From contig JAFSNK010000021.1 of the NCBI GenBank assembly GCA_017447445.1, positions 165,390 to 229,389 of the forward strand: DNA of 64,000 nucleotides, read 5' to 3'. The notes beneath the pieces were generated by a model. The model ran no database searches, was not told where the DNA came from, and saw only the letters and a list, made by a program, of their open reading frames with translations. The stretch's first letter is position 1; each line of letters starts with the position of its first letter. The translations under genes were made by a program, and so were the position numbers. Source of the DNA: Clostridia bacterium. Its GTDB lineage: Bacteria; Bacillota; Clostridia; Oscillospirales; CAG-382. This document shows, in pieces, positions 1 to 7,521 of the stretch.

Positions 1-384
1 TACATACCCACGCGCAACCACAGCGTCAGCTATTACAACGTAAACAACTTTTCCGGCCCGATAATGTCCGATAAAACGCTGTTCTCCAACGCAAGCGGGT
101 ATATCAAATTCATCTACGGAGATTCCTACACCACCGATATAATCACCGACGTAGGCAACGGCAGAAGACTTCTCGTTTTCAAGGACAGCTACGGCAACGC
201 GCTGGCTCCCTTCCTCGTTTCGATGTTCGACGAAATAATCATCGCCGACTTCCGCGAGTTCCAGGTGGATACACGCGCGTTCATAAAAGAGCACGGCATA
301 ACCGACGTGTGCTTTGCGCTGTGCGCGTTCGCGACCGTCAACGCGGGCAGCTACGTCAACAAACTCGTTGCAAACATGAAATAA
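1..384 (+). CDS. DHHW/SGNH-like cell-surface acyltransferase partner (3' part only)
   Basis: The gene is open from base 1 and its start lies outside the window; only the last 127 codons are present. The segment KDSYGNALAPFL followed by hydrophobic strands is typical of the C-terminal half of DHHW proteins, which are relatives of AlgX/AlgJ and DltD. These work outside the membrane beside an MBOAT acyltransferase in O-acylating surface polysaccharides. The gene ends 12 bases before an FkbH-like gene that is followed by an acyl carrier protein gene, so the three are probably one operon. The family call rests on this motif and on context. The catalytic N-terminal block is not visible, so activity cannot be judged. 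Another SGNH-type exported protein is the main alternative. Confidence 0.72.
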   Translation, partial: YIPTRNHSVSYYNVNNFSGPIMSDKTLFSNASGYIKFIYGDSYTTDIITDVGNGRRLLVFKDSYGNALAPFLVSMFDEIIIADFREFQVDTRAFIKEHGITDVCFALCAFATVNAGSYVNKLVANMK

Positions 385-396
385 GGAGTTGATTCT

Positions 397-2178
397 ATGG
401 CCTCGGCAGGATATCCTTTCGATCCCGCGGAAATAACCGAAAAGCGCAAACGCATCAAGCGCGAGCTTCTTGCCGACGGCACGAAGCGGATAAAAAAGAA
501 TATCGCGGTGCTCGGCGGATCCACGACAAACGATATCGTTTCCGCGTTGGAGGTATTCCTTCTGCGCGAAGGTATAGAGCCCGCGTTTTACCAGTCGGAA
601 TACAACCGCTTCTGGCAGGACGCGATGTTCGAAAACGCCGAACTGCGCGAATTCAAGCCAGACGTGATATTTATACACACGTCCTACCGTAATATCGCCG
701 CGTTCCTTCCCGCGGCTTCGGCTTCCAAAGAGGATTGCGAAAGCGCGCTTAACGAACGGTTCGATTACTACCGCAGGATGTGGGACCGCCTGCTTTCGGA
801 ATACGCCTGCCCTGTCGTTCAGAACAACTTCGAACTGCCGCCCTACCGCATAATGGGCAACCGCGATTGCTTCGATAACGCCGGGAGCGTGCGCTTTATA
901 AATACGCTAAACGGTATGTTCGCCGACTACGCGCGCGAGCATCAGGGGTTCTATATAAACGATATAAACTACGTTTCCTCCTGCGTGGGGCTCGACAGAT
1001 GGCACGACGAAAAGGCGTGGTGTATGTATAAATACTGCTGCGCGGTGGACGTTATACCCTATCTTTCTTTCAACGTTTCGCGCATAATAAAATCGCTGTT
1101 CGGCAGGAACAAAAAGGTGCTTGCGCTCGACCTGGACAACACGCTTTGGGGCGGCGTTGTCGGCGACGACGGCGTGGAGGGGATCGAAATAGGCGAAGAG
1201 ACCGGGACCGCCGAATGCTTCAAGGGTTTTCAGACTTACCTGAAGAAGCAAAAAGACATCGGCATAATGCTTACTGTCGCTTCCAAGAACGACCACGAAA
1301 ACGCCGTTGCGGGGCTGAACCACCCGGAAGGCGTACTGCGTCCGGACGATTTTATAGTGATAAAAGCCAACTGGGAGACAAAGGACCGCAACCTTGCCGC
1401 CACGGCGAAGGAGATGGATCTCGGTATAGATTCCTTTGTATTCCTGGACGACAACCCCACCGAGCGCGCGCTCGTTTCGCGCAGTCTGCCCGCGGTTTCC
1501 GTCCCGCCGATGGATTCTCCGGACGAATATATACGCACCGTTGATAAAAACGGGTATTTCGAAGTAACGAATTTTTCCGCGGACGACCTTAAACGAAACG
1601 ATATGTATAAGGCGAACGTAAAACGCGCGGAACAGATGACGGAGTTCACCGATTATCACGAATACCTGTTAAGTCTGGATATGCGCGCGGAGATACTTCC
1701 CTTCTCGCCCGTGTATATGCAGCGCATATCGCAGTTGACGAACAAATCCAACCAGTTCAACCTTACGACGCGGCGCTATACCCAGCCGGAGATCGAATCA
1801 GTCGCCGCGGACGGAAATCATATTACGCTTTACGGCAAGCTGGAGGATACCTTCGGCGACAACGGAGTGGTCTCCGTCGTGATAGGCGCCGTCGACGGCG
1901 CGGTCTGCGATATCGAGCTGTGGCTTATGAGCTGCCGCGTGCTTAAAAAGAACATGGAGTACGCTATGCTCGATACCCTTGCCGGCGAATGCGCAAAGCG
2001 CGGGATCACGGAGCTTGTGGGGCACTACTACCCCACCGCGAAAAACGGAATGGTAAAAGAGCTTTACTCCGATTTCGGTTTCACCAAGACTTCGGAGGAC
2101 GAAAACGGCAATACCGAATGGAGATTAAAGCTTGAAGGTTATAAGAACCGAAACGACGTAATAAAAATCAATCAATAA
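397..2178 (+). CDS. FkbH-like HAD-IIIC phosphatase/acyl-ACP synthase
   Basis: 593 residues in the usual three-part FkbH order. An N-terminal SGNH-like domain (about 30-230) begins with VLGGSTTND. The HAD domain (about 240-400) carries DLDNTLWGG with the paired aspartates near residue 245, TVASKND, and LDDNP near 350. A GNAT-like C-terminal part (about 430-580) contains the FkbH-typical NKSNQFNLTTRRY. Characterised FkbH proteins dephosphorylate 1,3-bisphosphoglycerate and load the glyceryl group onto an acyl carrier protein. An ACP gene starts 12 bases downstream and a DHHW gene lies 12 bases upstream, so the product probably charges that ACP with a small hydroxyacyl group for surface modification. 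That use, and the exact acyl group, are inferred. The ATG is preceded by AAGGAG. Confidence 0.88.
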   Translation: MASAGYPFDPAEITEKRKRIKRELLADGTKRIKKNIAVLGGSTTNDIVSALEVFLLREGIEPAFYQSEYNRFWQDAMFENAELREFKPDVIFIHTSYRNIAAFLPAASASKEDCESALNERFDYYRRMWDRLLSEYACPVVQNNFELPPYRIMGNRDCFDNAGSVRFINTLNGMFADYAREHQGFYINDINYVSSCVGLDRWHDEKAWCMYKYCCAVDVIPYLSFNVSRIIKSLFGRNKKVLALDLDNTLWGGVVGDDGVEGIEIGEETGTAECFKGFQTYLKKQKDIGIMLTVASKNDHENAVAGLNHPEGVLRPDDFIVIKANWETKDRNLAATAKEMDLGIDSFVFLDDNPTERALVSRSLPAVSVPPMDSPDEYIRTVDKNGYFEVTNFSADDLKRNDMYKANVKRAEQMTEFTDYHEYLLSLDMRAEILPFSPVYMQRISQLTNKSNQFNLTTRRYTQPEIESVAADGNHITLYGKLEDTFGDNGVVSVVIGAVDGAVCDIELWLMSCRVLKKNMEYAMLDTLAGECAKRGITELVGHYYPTAKNGMVKELYSDFGFTKTSEDENGNTEWRLKLEGYKNRNDVIKINQ

Positions 2179-2190
2179 AGGAGTACCGCC

Positions 2191-2427
2191 ATGGCAGATA
2201 ACATCAACGAAAGATTAAACGAGGTTTTCAGAAACGTATTTGACGACGATTCCATTAACGTAACGCGTGAAACCACCGCCGACGACATAGAGGATTGGGA
2301 CAGTCTGGAGCACATCCGTCTTATCGGCGCGGTGGAACGCGAATTCGGCGTGAGATTCACAATGAAAGAAGTAAGCACGATGAAAAACGTCGGCGAGATG
2401 ATGGACATAATCGCCGAACGCGGATAG
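2191..2427 (+). CDS. Acyl carrier protein
   Basis: 78 residues, the standard size for a free ACP. The phosphopantetheine attachment motif DSLEH is present with Ser at about residue 38, inside the four-helix pattern (DDIEDWDSLEH, then EREFGVRFTMKE). It lies 12 bases after the FkbH-like gene, with AAGGAG before the ATG. The motif is DSLEH rather than the DSLD of fatty-acid AcpP, and the gene is away from fab genes, so it is most likely the dedicated partner of the FkbH protein and not the housekeeping ACP. A DltC-like role in carrying an acyl group to a membrane MBOAT is an inference. Confidence 0.9.
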   Translation: MADNINERLNEVFRNVFDDDSINVTRETTADDIEDWDSLEHIRLIGAVEREFGVRFTMKEVSTMKNVGEMMDIIAERG

Positions 2428-2438
2428 AGGTAAAATAT

Positions 2439-2699
2439 ATGGAAAATACAAATCAATATATCTGCCAGTGCTGCGGTATGCCGCTTGGCGAAGAAACGTT
2501 CAGCAAAGAGCCGGACGGCAGCGTAAACAAAGAATACTGCAAGTGGTGCTATGCGGACGGAAAGTTCAGGTATTCGTCCATAGAACAGCTTATGGATTTT
2601 ATCGTTCCGCACATGACGAACGAGAATTATTCCGAAGAACAGGTACGCGAATACTTCGGAAAACTGCTTCCCCAGCTTAAGCACTGGAAGCAACAGTAA
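2439..2699 (+). CDS. Small zinc-ribbon protein
   Basis: 86 residues starting at the ATG 9 bases after an AGAGG ribosome binding site. Cysteines at 9, 11 and 12 (CQCCGMPL) and at 34 and 37 (CKWC) form a treble-clef or ribbon-like metal site, followed by a helical tail (SIEQLMDFIVPHM, EEQVREYFGKLLPQLKHW). This matches the small 'putative zinc ribbon' proteins common in Clostridia, whose function is not known. It begins 11 bases after the ACP gene and ends before a strong terminator, so it is the last gene of that transcript. Whether it takes part in the acyl-modification pathway cannot be told from sequence. Confidence 0.8.
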   Translation: MENTNQYICQCCGMPLGEETFSKEPDGSVNKEYCKWCYADGKFRYSSIEQLMDFIVPHMTNENYSEEQVREYFGKLLPQLKHWKQQ

Positions 2700-2710
2700 C
2701 GCGGAATACA

Positions 2711-2740
2711 AAAAAGCCCGAAAACGCTTCGGGCTTTTTT
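2711..2740. terminator. Bidirectional Rho-independent terminator
   Basis: A 10-bp stem AAAAAGCCCG/CGGGCTTTTT with a 9-base loop. It lies between the convergent zinc-ribbon gene (ends 2699) and rhaD (ends 2751) and has a T run on either strand. Confidence 0.9.
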
Positions 2741-2750
2741 ATTTGTTTGC

Positions 2751-3545
2751 TTAATCAAACGTATTCAGTTTTTTGCCGAAATACCCGGCGGTCTGTTCCA
2801 GCTCTTCTAACGAAGGAGCGTTAAGCGGTTCCCTGCCGGAAGAAATGATCTTCAGCCTTATCTCCGCCGCTTTTGCAACGGTGTGCGCCACCCCGAACGC
2901 GTCCTTTATCGACGTGCCGGAAGCGAACAGACCGTGGAACGCCCAGATCACCGCGTCGCGTTCGGGAATAAGCTCCGCGGTCGCGTCCGCAAGCTCCGGG
3001 CTGCCTGGGATACGGAACGGCACCACTCCCACTCCGCGCGGGAATACGAACGGGCATTCCGTAAGAGCGCTCCAGAGCGCCGTGGTGAAGCTTTTGTCCT
3101 CTAACGGCAAGACGTTCGTTAAAACGACAAGATCGGCAGGATGGCAATGATAGACCGCCCTGCGACCGTCTCCGGCGCGTTTGAACGCCGCAAGCGACAA
3201 AAGATGCCCGCAAAGCTCGCTCGTGGGCTTTTCGGCGCCCCAAACCACTCTGTAGCCGCTTCCTCCGCCGCACACTCTGCAAATACAGAAGCTTGTTTCG
3301 TCCATATCGGTGAAATAGCTCCCCGTCGCGGTGGTGAAGACGTATTCGCCGTCCATTTCCGGCACCGCGCGCGCAAGCTTGCGCGGGGGGCGCGTTTCAT
3401 CAAAGCAGGGCGAAGCGGAAGCAACCTCCTCCGGCAAGAGCCAAAGCGAGATATTCCCGGCGTTGCGCTCGTGCCAGCCGAAAGCCGCGCCGATAGATAT
3501 AAACTTTACCACTTCGCGGTAGAATCCGAGTTCCGTAATACCCAT
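2751..3545 (-). CDS. rhaD: Rhamnulose-1-phosphate aldolase
   Basis: 264 residues (E. coli RhaD has 274), a class II zinc aldolase that splits L-rhamnulose 1-phosphate into dihydroxyacetone phosphate and L-lactaldehyde in the cytoplasm. WHERNAGNISL near the N-terminus, PTSEL with the catalytic Glu at about 110, HCH at 133-135 and WAFHG with His at about 204 match the catalytic and zinc residues of RhaD. Other RhaD-like blocks are WSALTECPFVFPRGVGVVPF and IPGSPEL. The start codon is one base past the stop of the upstream SGNH hydrolase gene, so the two are cotranscribed. No rhaA, rhaB or rhamnose transporter is in the window, so the rest of the pathway must be elsewhere. A related class II aldolase such as fuculose-phosphate aldolase is less likely given these blocks. 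Confidence 0.88.
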   Translation of the reverse strand: MGITELGFYREVVKFISIGAAFGWHERNAGNISLWLLPEEVASASPCFDETRPPRKLARAVPEMDGEYVFTTATGSYFTDMDETSFCICRVCGGGSGYRVVWGAEKPTSELCGHLLSLAAFKRAGDGRRAVYHCHPADLVVLTNVLPLEDKSFTTALWSALTECPFVFPRGVGVVPFRIPGSPELADATAELIPERDAVIWAFHGLFASGTSIKDAFGVAHTVAKAAEIRLKIISSGREPLNAPSLEELEQTAGYFGKKLNTFD

Positions 3546-3546
3546 A

Positions 3547-4167
3547 TCAGCCGTTCTCTATAAGGTCGCAGATCACGGGCGCGAGTATCTTCGCAATAAG
3601 CTTCCTTCCCTCCTCGGCGGGATGAACGCCGTCGGCGGAGATAAGCGCGGGCGCGATCGCGTTTTTCCCGGTGGACGCCTGAGCAAGCAGACCGTCAAGC
3701 GGAATGAATCTGTCGGCGTACTTCATCGCCAGCGCGCGCGTTTCGTCCAGTTTCGGATCAAGGTCTTCGCGGTAATTATCCCGCCCCATACCGTATATAA
3801 GGAAACATTCGATCATCACGATCCTGGCGTGAGTTTTTTCTTTTATGGCTTTAAGTATCGCTTCGTAATTTTCGCGGAACTGTTCGGGCGTCGTCGGATC
3901 GTTCATATCGTACCTTCGCCAGGTGTCGTTCACTCCGATAAGGATGGTAACTATATCGGGATCAATATCGATTATATCCTTTTGAACGCGCGCCAGCACG
4001 TCCTTGGTGCGGTCGCCGCTTACTCCGCGGTTTATGAACTCCGCGTCCGGACAGCGCTCCTTAACAAGCTCCGCGGTGTATTTCGGGTAACCCTGCCCCA
4101 AATCAAAATGATCTTCTCTTATACGCGAAGCGTCCGTTACGCTGTCGCCCTGAAACAGTATTCTCAT
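3547..4167 (-). CDS. SGNH/GDSL-family hydrolase (putative carbohydrate esterase)
   Basis: 206 residues from the ATG at 4167, chosen because GGAGG sits 7 bases upstream (4174-4178). The in-frame ATG at 4290 overlaps the promoter -35 and cannot be used. All SGNH blocks are present: FQGDSVTD with nucleophile Ser9, NRGVSGDRT with the oxyanion Gly, IGVND with Asn80, and DGVHP with Asp179 and His182. There is no signal peptide, so it acts in the cytoplasm. Because it is coupled to rhaD it may de-acetylate rhamnose-containing oligosaccharides, as rhamnogalacturonan acetylesterases of this family do. The substrate is inferred from the neighbour only; a general arylesterase or lipase-like activity is possible. 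Confidence 0.85.
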   Translation of the reverse strand: MRILFQGDSVTDASRIREDHFDLGQGYPKYTAELVKERCPDAEFINRGVSGDRTKDVLARVQKDIIDIDPDIVTILIGVNDTWRRYDMNDPTTPEQFRENYEAILKAIKEKTHARIVMIECFLIYGMGRDNYREDLDPKLDETRALAMKYADRFIPLDGLLAQASTGKNAIAPALISADGVHPAEEGRKLIAKILAPVICDLIENG

Positions 4168-4261
4168 ATTAAACCTCCGTTTGCAACGTTTTTTCTCGGT
4201 CGGATCCGAACGGCCGGTCGCCGGCTCGTTCGCAAATACGCCTTTTCCGTTACGCGCAGAC

Positions 4262-4290
4262 ATTATATCATTGTATAAAATATCTGTCAA
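4262..4290 (-). promoter_or_regulatory. Sigma-A promoter of the SGNH hydrolase-rhaD operon
   Basis: On the minus strand the -35 TTGACA (4285-4290) and -10 TATAAT (4262-4267) are both perfect and separated by 17 bases. Transcription would begin near 4255, which rules out the ATG at 4290. Confidence 0.85.
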
Positions 4291-4395
4291 TACTTTAGTG
4301 AAGAAGATAACGGTCTCCCTGCTGTTCGTTTGCTTGTTTCAGCGCGTGAAGAGCCTGATTTTTGCATCGGAAAACAGTTATTTTTTCAAAAAATA

Positions 4396-4425
4396 TTGCG
4401 TTTTTAAGTTTTTCTGTGATATAAT
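4396..4425 (+). promoter_or_regulatory. Probable promoter of fumC and malic enzyme
   Basis: A perfect -10 TATAAT (4420-4425) with a partial -35 TTGCGT (4396-4401) and an 18-base spacer. It lies about 70 bases before the fumC start. Confidence 0.6.
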
Positions 4426-4496
4426 TACGCAAACGTTTCAACAATGCCGGCGCGGGAGTCCGGGCGCGGCGGATACAAACGGACGGGGTGATAAAT

Positions 4497-5861
4497 ATGG
4501 AATACAGAACGGAACGCGACAGCATCGGCGAAATATCCGTTCCCGCAGATAAGTATTGGGGCGCTCAGACGCAGCGAAGTTACAACAATTTCCGTATCGG
4601 CAAAGAAAAAATGCCGGAGGAGCTTTTGCGTGCGTTGGCGCTTGTGAAAAAGGCGTGCGCGCGCGCAAACCGCGCCATGAACGTACTGGACGACAGGCGC
4701 GCTGATATCATCTGCCGCGTATGCGACGAGATACTGCAAGGCAAGCACGATTCGCAGTTCCCGCTTTCGGTATGGCAGACGGGAAGCGGCACGCAGACCA
4801 ATATGAACTTCAACGAGGTAATAGCGAACCGCGGCAACGAGATTGCGTGCGAAAAGCTTATACACCCCAACGACCACGCCAACCGTTCGCAAAGCTCAAA
4901 CGACGTCTTCCCCACCGCGATACATATCGCGGCGGTGCTTGCTGTCCGCCGCCGGCTTGAACCCGCGCTCGAAAAAATGGCCGGCGCGCTCCTGCGGCTT
5001 GAAGAAGAGAACAAAGGGATCATTAAAGTCGGGCGCACACATATGCAGGACGCCGTGCCTATTGCCTTTTCGCAGGAAATAAGCGCCTGGAGAGTGATGA
5101 TCGAAAGGTCTTCGGACGCGGTACACAAAGCTTCGGAGTGTCTGCTCGACCTTGCGCTCGGCGGCACCGCGGTCGGCACCGGGATAAACTGCCCAAAGGG
5201 TTTTGCCGAAGAAGCGATAAGGATGATTTCCGAAGAAACAGGGATATGCTTCCGCCCGGCGAAGAACAAATTCCACGCGCTTTCCGCAAAGGACGATATC
5301 GCTTTCTCGCACGGCGCGCTCAAATCACTTGCCGCCGATCTTATGAAGATCGCAAACGATATCCGCCTGCTTTCTTCCGGCCCGCGCAGCGGTATCGGCG
5401 AAATAACGATCCCCGTGAACGAGCCCGGCTCTTCAATAATGCCGGGCAAGGTGAACCCCACGCAGTGCGAAGCGCTCACAATGGTCGCCGCGCAGGTTAT
5501 GGGAAACGACGTTACGGTGGGCATCGCGGCCTCGCAGGGGATATTACAGTTGAACGTCTATATGCCGGTGATCGCGTATTGCTTCCTGCAGTCGGTCGGC
5601 TTGCTCGCGGATGCGGCGGAATCTTTTACGGAGCACTGCCTTTCCGGTATCAAGGCGAACGGCGAAAAGATGGCATTTTTCCTTCGAAGTACGCTTATGA
5701 CCGTTACGGCGCTGACGCCCCGCATCGGCTACGACAACGCCGCCGCGACTGCGAAAGCCGCTCTTGAAAACGGCACCACGCTTAAAGAAGAAGCCGTGCG
5801 GCTGGGGTTTTTAACGCCGGAGGAGTTCGATGAAGTATTCAAACCGGAAGAAACGGTTTGA
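4497..5861 (+). CDS. fumC: Class II fumarate hydratase
   Basis: 454 residues from the ATG at 4497, which has GGACGGGG at good spacing; a GTG three codons earlier overlaps that site. The enzyme interconverts fumarate and L-malate in the cytoplasm without an iron-sulfur cluster. FumC blocks are intact: GSGTQTNMN, the QSSNDVFPTA region, GRTHMQDA with the catalytic His, and the flexible signature loop GSSIMPGKVNP near residues 312-322. Length matches the family (E. coli FumC 467). The malic enzyme gene begins 18 bases downstream, so the pair takes fumarate through malate to pyruvate, or runs the reverse. Aspartase and argininosuccinate lyase share the fold, but the NMN and SSND blocks favour fumarase. 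Confidence 0.93.
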   Translation: MEYRTERDSIGEISVPADKYWGAQTQRSYNNFRIGKEKMPEELLRALALVKKACARANRAMNVLDDRRADIICRVCDEILQGKHDSQFPLSVWQTGSGTQTNMNFNEVIANRGNEIACEKLIHPNDHANRSQSSNDVFPTAIHIAAVLAVRRRLEPALEKMAGALLRLEEENKGIIKVGRTHMQDAVPIAFSQEISAWRVMIERSSDAVHKASECLLDLALGGTAVGTGINCPKGFAEEAIRMISEETGICFRPAKNKFHALSAKDDIAFSHGALKSLAADLMKIANDIRLLSSGPRSGIGEITIPVNEPGSSIMPGKVNPTQCEALTMVAAQVMGNDVTVGIAASQGILQLNVYMPVIAYCFLQSVGLLADAAESFTEHCLSGIKANGEKMAFFLRSTLMTVTALTPRIGYDNAAATAKAALENGTTLKEEAVRLGFLTPEEFDEVFKPEETV

Positions 5862-5879
5862 ACCGAAAGGAACGGTAAA

Positions 5880-7052
5880 ATGAATTACGCCGAAGAATCG
5901 TTAAAAAAGCATTATGAATGGAAAGGCAAGCTGGAAACCGTGCCGAAAATGGCGGTCAATAACAGCAAAGACCTTTCGCTTGCATATACTCCCGGCGTGG
6001 CGAGCGCCTGCTTAGAGATACAGAAGGATCCCGAAAAGTCCTACGCCCTTACCGGGCGCGGGAATCTTGTGGCGGTCGTTACGGACGGCACGGCGGTGCT
6101 CGGATTGGGAGATATAGGTCCGGAAGCCGGTATGCCCGTAATGGAAGGCAAATGCGTACTTTTTAAGACCTTCGGCGGCGTCGACGCGATCCCGCTTTGT
6201 ATCCGCAGCAAAGATACGGATGAGATAGTGAACACCGTTGCCCTGCTTGCGGGCAGCTTCGGCGGTATAAATCTGGAGGACATCGCGGCTCCGCGCTGCT
6301 TCGAGATCGAAAAAAAGCTTAAAGAAAGATGCGATATACCGGTCTTTCACGACGATCAGCACGGCACGGCGGTGGTGGTGCTGGCGGCGCTGTTAAACGC
6401 GCTGAAGGTCTTGGGCAAAGAGATCGGCAGAATAAAAGCCGTGATAAACGGAGCCGGGTCCGCCGGGATAGCAATAGCAAAACTGCTTCTGTCCGCCGGA
6501 CTTAAAAACCTTGTTTTGTGCGATAAACAAGGGATTCTCTGCGAAGGCGACGCCTCGCTCAATCCCGCGCAGGCGGAAATGGCGAAATCCACCAACCGCG
6601 AGCATAAAAACGGAACGCTGGCGGATGCGTTTGTCGGCGCCGACCTGTTCATCGGCGTTTCCGCGGGCAACCTCGTTACGCCCGATATGGTCCGCACAAT
6701 GGCGCCGGGCGCCGTTGTGTTTCCGATGGCAAACCCCACGCCGGAAATAATGCCGGAGCTAGCGCTGGAAGCCGGAGCCGCCGTGGTGGGCACCGGACGC
6801 AGCGATTACCCCAACCAGATAAACAACGTTCTGGCGTTTCCGGGTATTTTCCGAGGCGCGCTGGACGTCCGCGCACGCGAGATCAACGAGGAAATGAAGC
6901 TTGCCGCCGCCTATGCGATCTCCGGCCTCGTTTCGCCCCGGGAGCTTTCGGCGGATCATATCCTGCCGCTCGCCTTCGATCCGCGTATCGGGCCCGCCGT
7001 GGCTTCCGCAGTCGCCGACGCCGCGCGCAGGACCGGCGTCGCAAGGATCTGA
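5880..7052 (+). CDS. Malic enzyme (NAD(P)-dependent, oxaloacetate-decarboxylating)
   Basis: 390 residues, the size of the short bacterial malic enzymes. It converts L-malate to pyruvate and CO2 with reduction of NAD(P). Visible features are SLAYTPGVA near residue 33 with the catalytic Tyr, GLGDIGPEAGMPVMEGK, FHDDQHGTAVVVLAAL with metal-binding acidic residues, and a Rossmann fold opening INGAGSAGIAIAKLL near 185. FPMANPTPE and ATG-proximal NSKDLSLAY are also family-typical. It directly follows fumC and is followed by a terminator, so it ends the operon. Cofactor preference cannot be read with confidence. Confidence 0.93.
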   Translation: MNYAEESLKKHYEWKGKLETVPKMAVNNSKDLSLAYTPGVASACLEIQKDPEKSYALTGRGNLVAVVTDGTAVLGLGDIGPEAGMPVMEGKCVLFKTFGGVDAIPLCIRSKDTDEIVNTVALLAGSFGGINLEDIAAPRCFEIEKKLKERCDIPVFHDDQHGTAVVVLAALLNALKVLGKEIGRIKAVINGAGSAGIAIAKLLLSAGLKNLVLCDKQGILCEGDASLNPAQAEMAKSTNREHKNGTLADAFVGADLFIGVSAGNLVTPDMVRTMAPGAVVFPMANPTPEIMPELALEAGAAVVGTGRSDYPNQINNVLAFPGIFRGALDVRAREINEEMKLAAAYAISGLVSPRELSADHILPLAFDPRIGPAVASAVADAARRTGVARI

Positions 7053-7067
7053 TATTATTTGCGGATA

Positions 7068-7094
7068 AGCGGGCTTTCGCCGAAGCCCGCTTTT
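7068..7094 (+). terminator. Rho-independent terminator of fumC-malic enzyme
   Basis: A 9-bp stem AGCGGGCTT (7068-7076) with AAGCCCGCT (7083-7091), 6-base loop, then TTTT. It starts 16 bases after the stop codon. Confidence 0.8.
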
Positions 7095-7150
7095 AGCTTT
7101 GCGAATAAAATAAATAATTCGCCGATATACAATCTTTTGCCGCAAATCAC

Positions 7151-7179
7151 TTGACAAGCGATATTGTTTATGCTATAAT
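7151..7179 (+). promoter_or_regulatory. Promoter of tRNA-Pro
   Basis: Perfect TTGACA (7151-7156) and TATAAT (7174-7179) with a 17-base spacer, 21 bases before the tRNA. Confidence 0.93.
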
Positions 7180-7200
7180 TCACGCGTTGACGAAAAATAT

Positions 7201-7277
7201 CTGGGTGTGGCGCAGTTTGGTAGCGCGCTACCTTGGGGTGGTAGAGGCCGCTGGTTCAAGTCCAGTCACTCAGACCA
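7201..7277 (+). tRNA. tRNA-Pro (anticodon GGG)
   Basis: A full cloverleaf can be drawn: acceptor CTGGGTG/CACTCAG (one G-T pair), D stem GCGC/GCGC, anticodon stem CTACC/GGTAG with loop TTGGGGT, and T arm GCTGG/CCAGT with loop TTCAAGT. The anticodon GGG is at 7235-7237, reading proline codons CCC and CCU. Discriminator A at 7274 is followed by an encoded CCA. The gene has its own consensus promoter and its own terminator. It forms the left edge of an AT-rich island, and tRNA genes often mark such edges. Confidence 0.96.
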
Positions 7278-7278
7278 T

Positions 7279-7325
7279 GCTGAGTGTTCATAACGCAAGT
7301 GAGTTATGGACACTCAGCTTTTTTA
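7279..7325 (+). terminator. Terminator of tRNA-Pro
   Basis: Long interrupted hairpin GCTGAGTGT-CATAAC / GTTATG-ACACTCAGC followed by T6. Its loop side contains the left copy of the 18-bp inverted repeat. Confidence 0.9.
7285..7302 (+). repeat. Left copy of 18-bp inverted repeat flanking the island
   Basis: TGTTCATAACGCAAGTGA inside the tRNA-Pro terminator hairpin. An exact reverse complement occurs at 9599-9616, so the pair brackets the structured RNA and the AMP-binding gene. Confidence 0.85.
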
Positions 7326-7487
7326 TATTTTTTATATTTGTTACTGCTTGCAGGCTCGATTGGGCCTGCTCTTTTTCTTTCAGCGGATATTGCAGGTTAA
7401 GCGGTTTTATAAAGCGCGTAACGTAACCCACTATGACACTTTCACCCGGGCTGAAAAGATTCAATTCGGTTTATATTGATAATTCTC

Positions 7488-7516
7488 TTGATTTTAGCAA
7501 AAATATGTGCTAAAAT
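7488..7516 (+). promoter_or_regulatory. Promoter of the structured RNA / AMP-binding gene
   Basis: TTGATT (7488-7493), 17-base spacer, TAAAAT (7511-7516). The expected start of transcription, near 7523, coincides with the first base pairs of the long hairpin. Confidence 0.75.
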
Positions 7517-7521
7517 GAATG

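Larger units (their letters stand above)
4168..4496. other. Divergent intergenic region between SGNH hydrolase and fumC
   Basis: Holds one promoter for each direction (listed separately). In the minus-strand leader there is a near-palindromic hairpin at 4207-4232 (CGAACG...CGTTCG around GCCGG/CCGGC). The hairpin could affect the mRNA or be an operator; the sequence alone does not decide. The rest is AT-rich with nothing else recognisable. Confidence 0.6.

Noticed and set aside
4168..4290. Longer SGNH hydrolase starting at 4290
   Set aside because: The ATG lies inside the -35 hexamer of a perfect promoter and the extra 41 residues are unlike the family.
7288..7470. 60-codon open stretch on the minus strand between tRNA-Pro and the structured RNA
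   Set aside because: No ATG, no ribosome binding site and no known family; it ends within the inverted-repeat copy. It could be a decayed remnant but cannot be supported.
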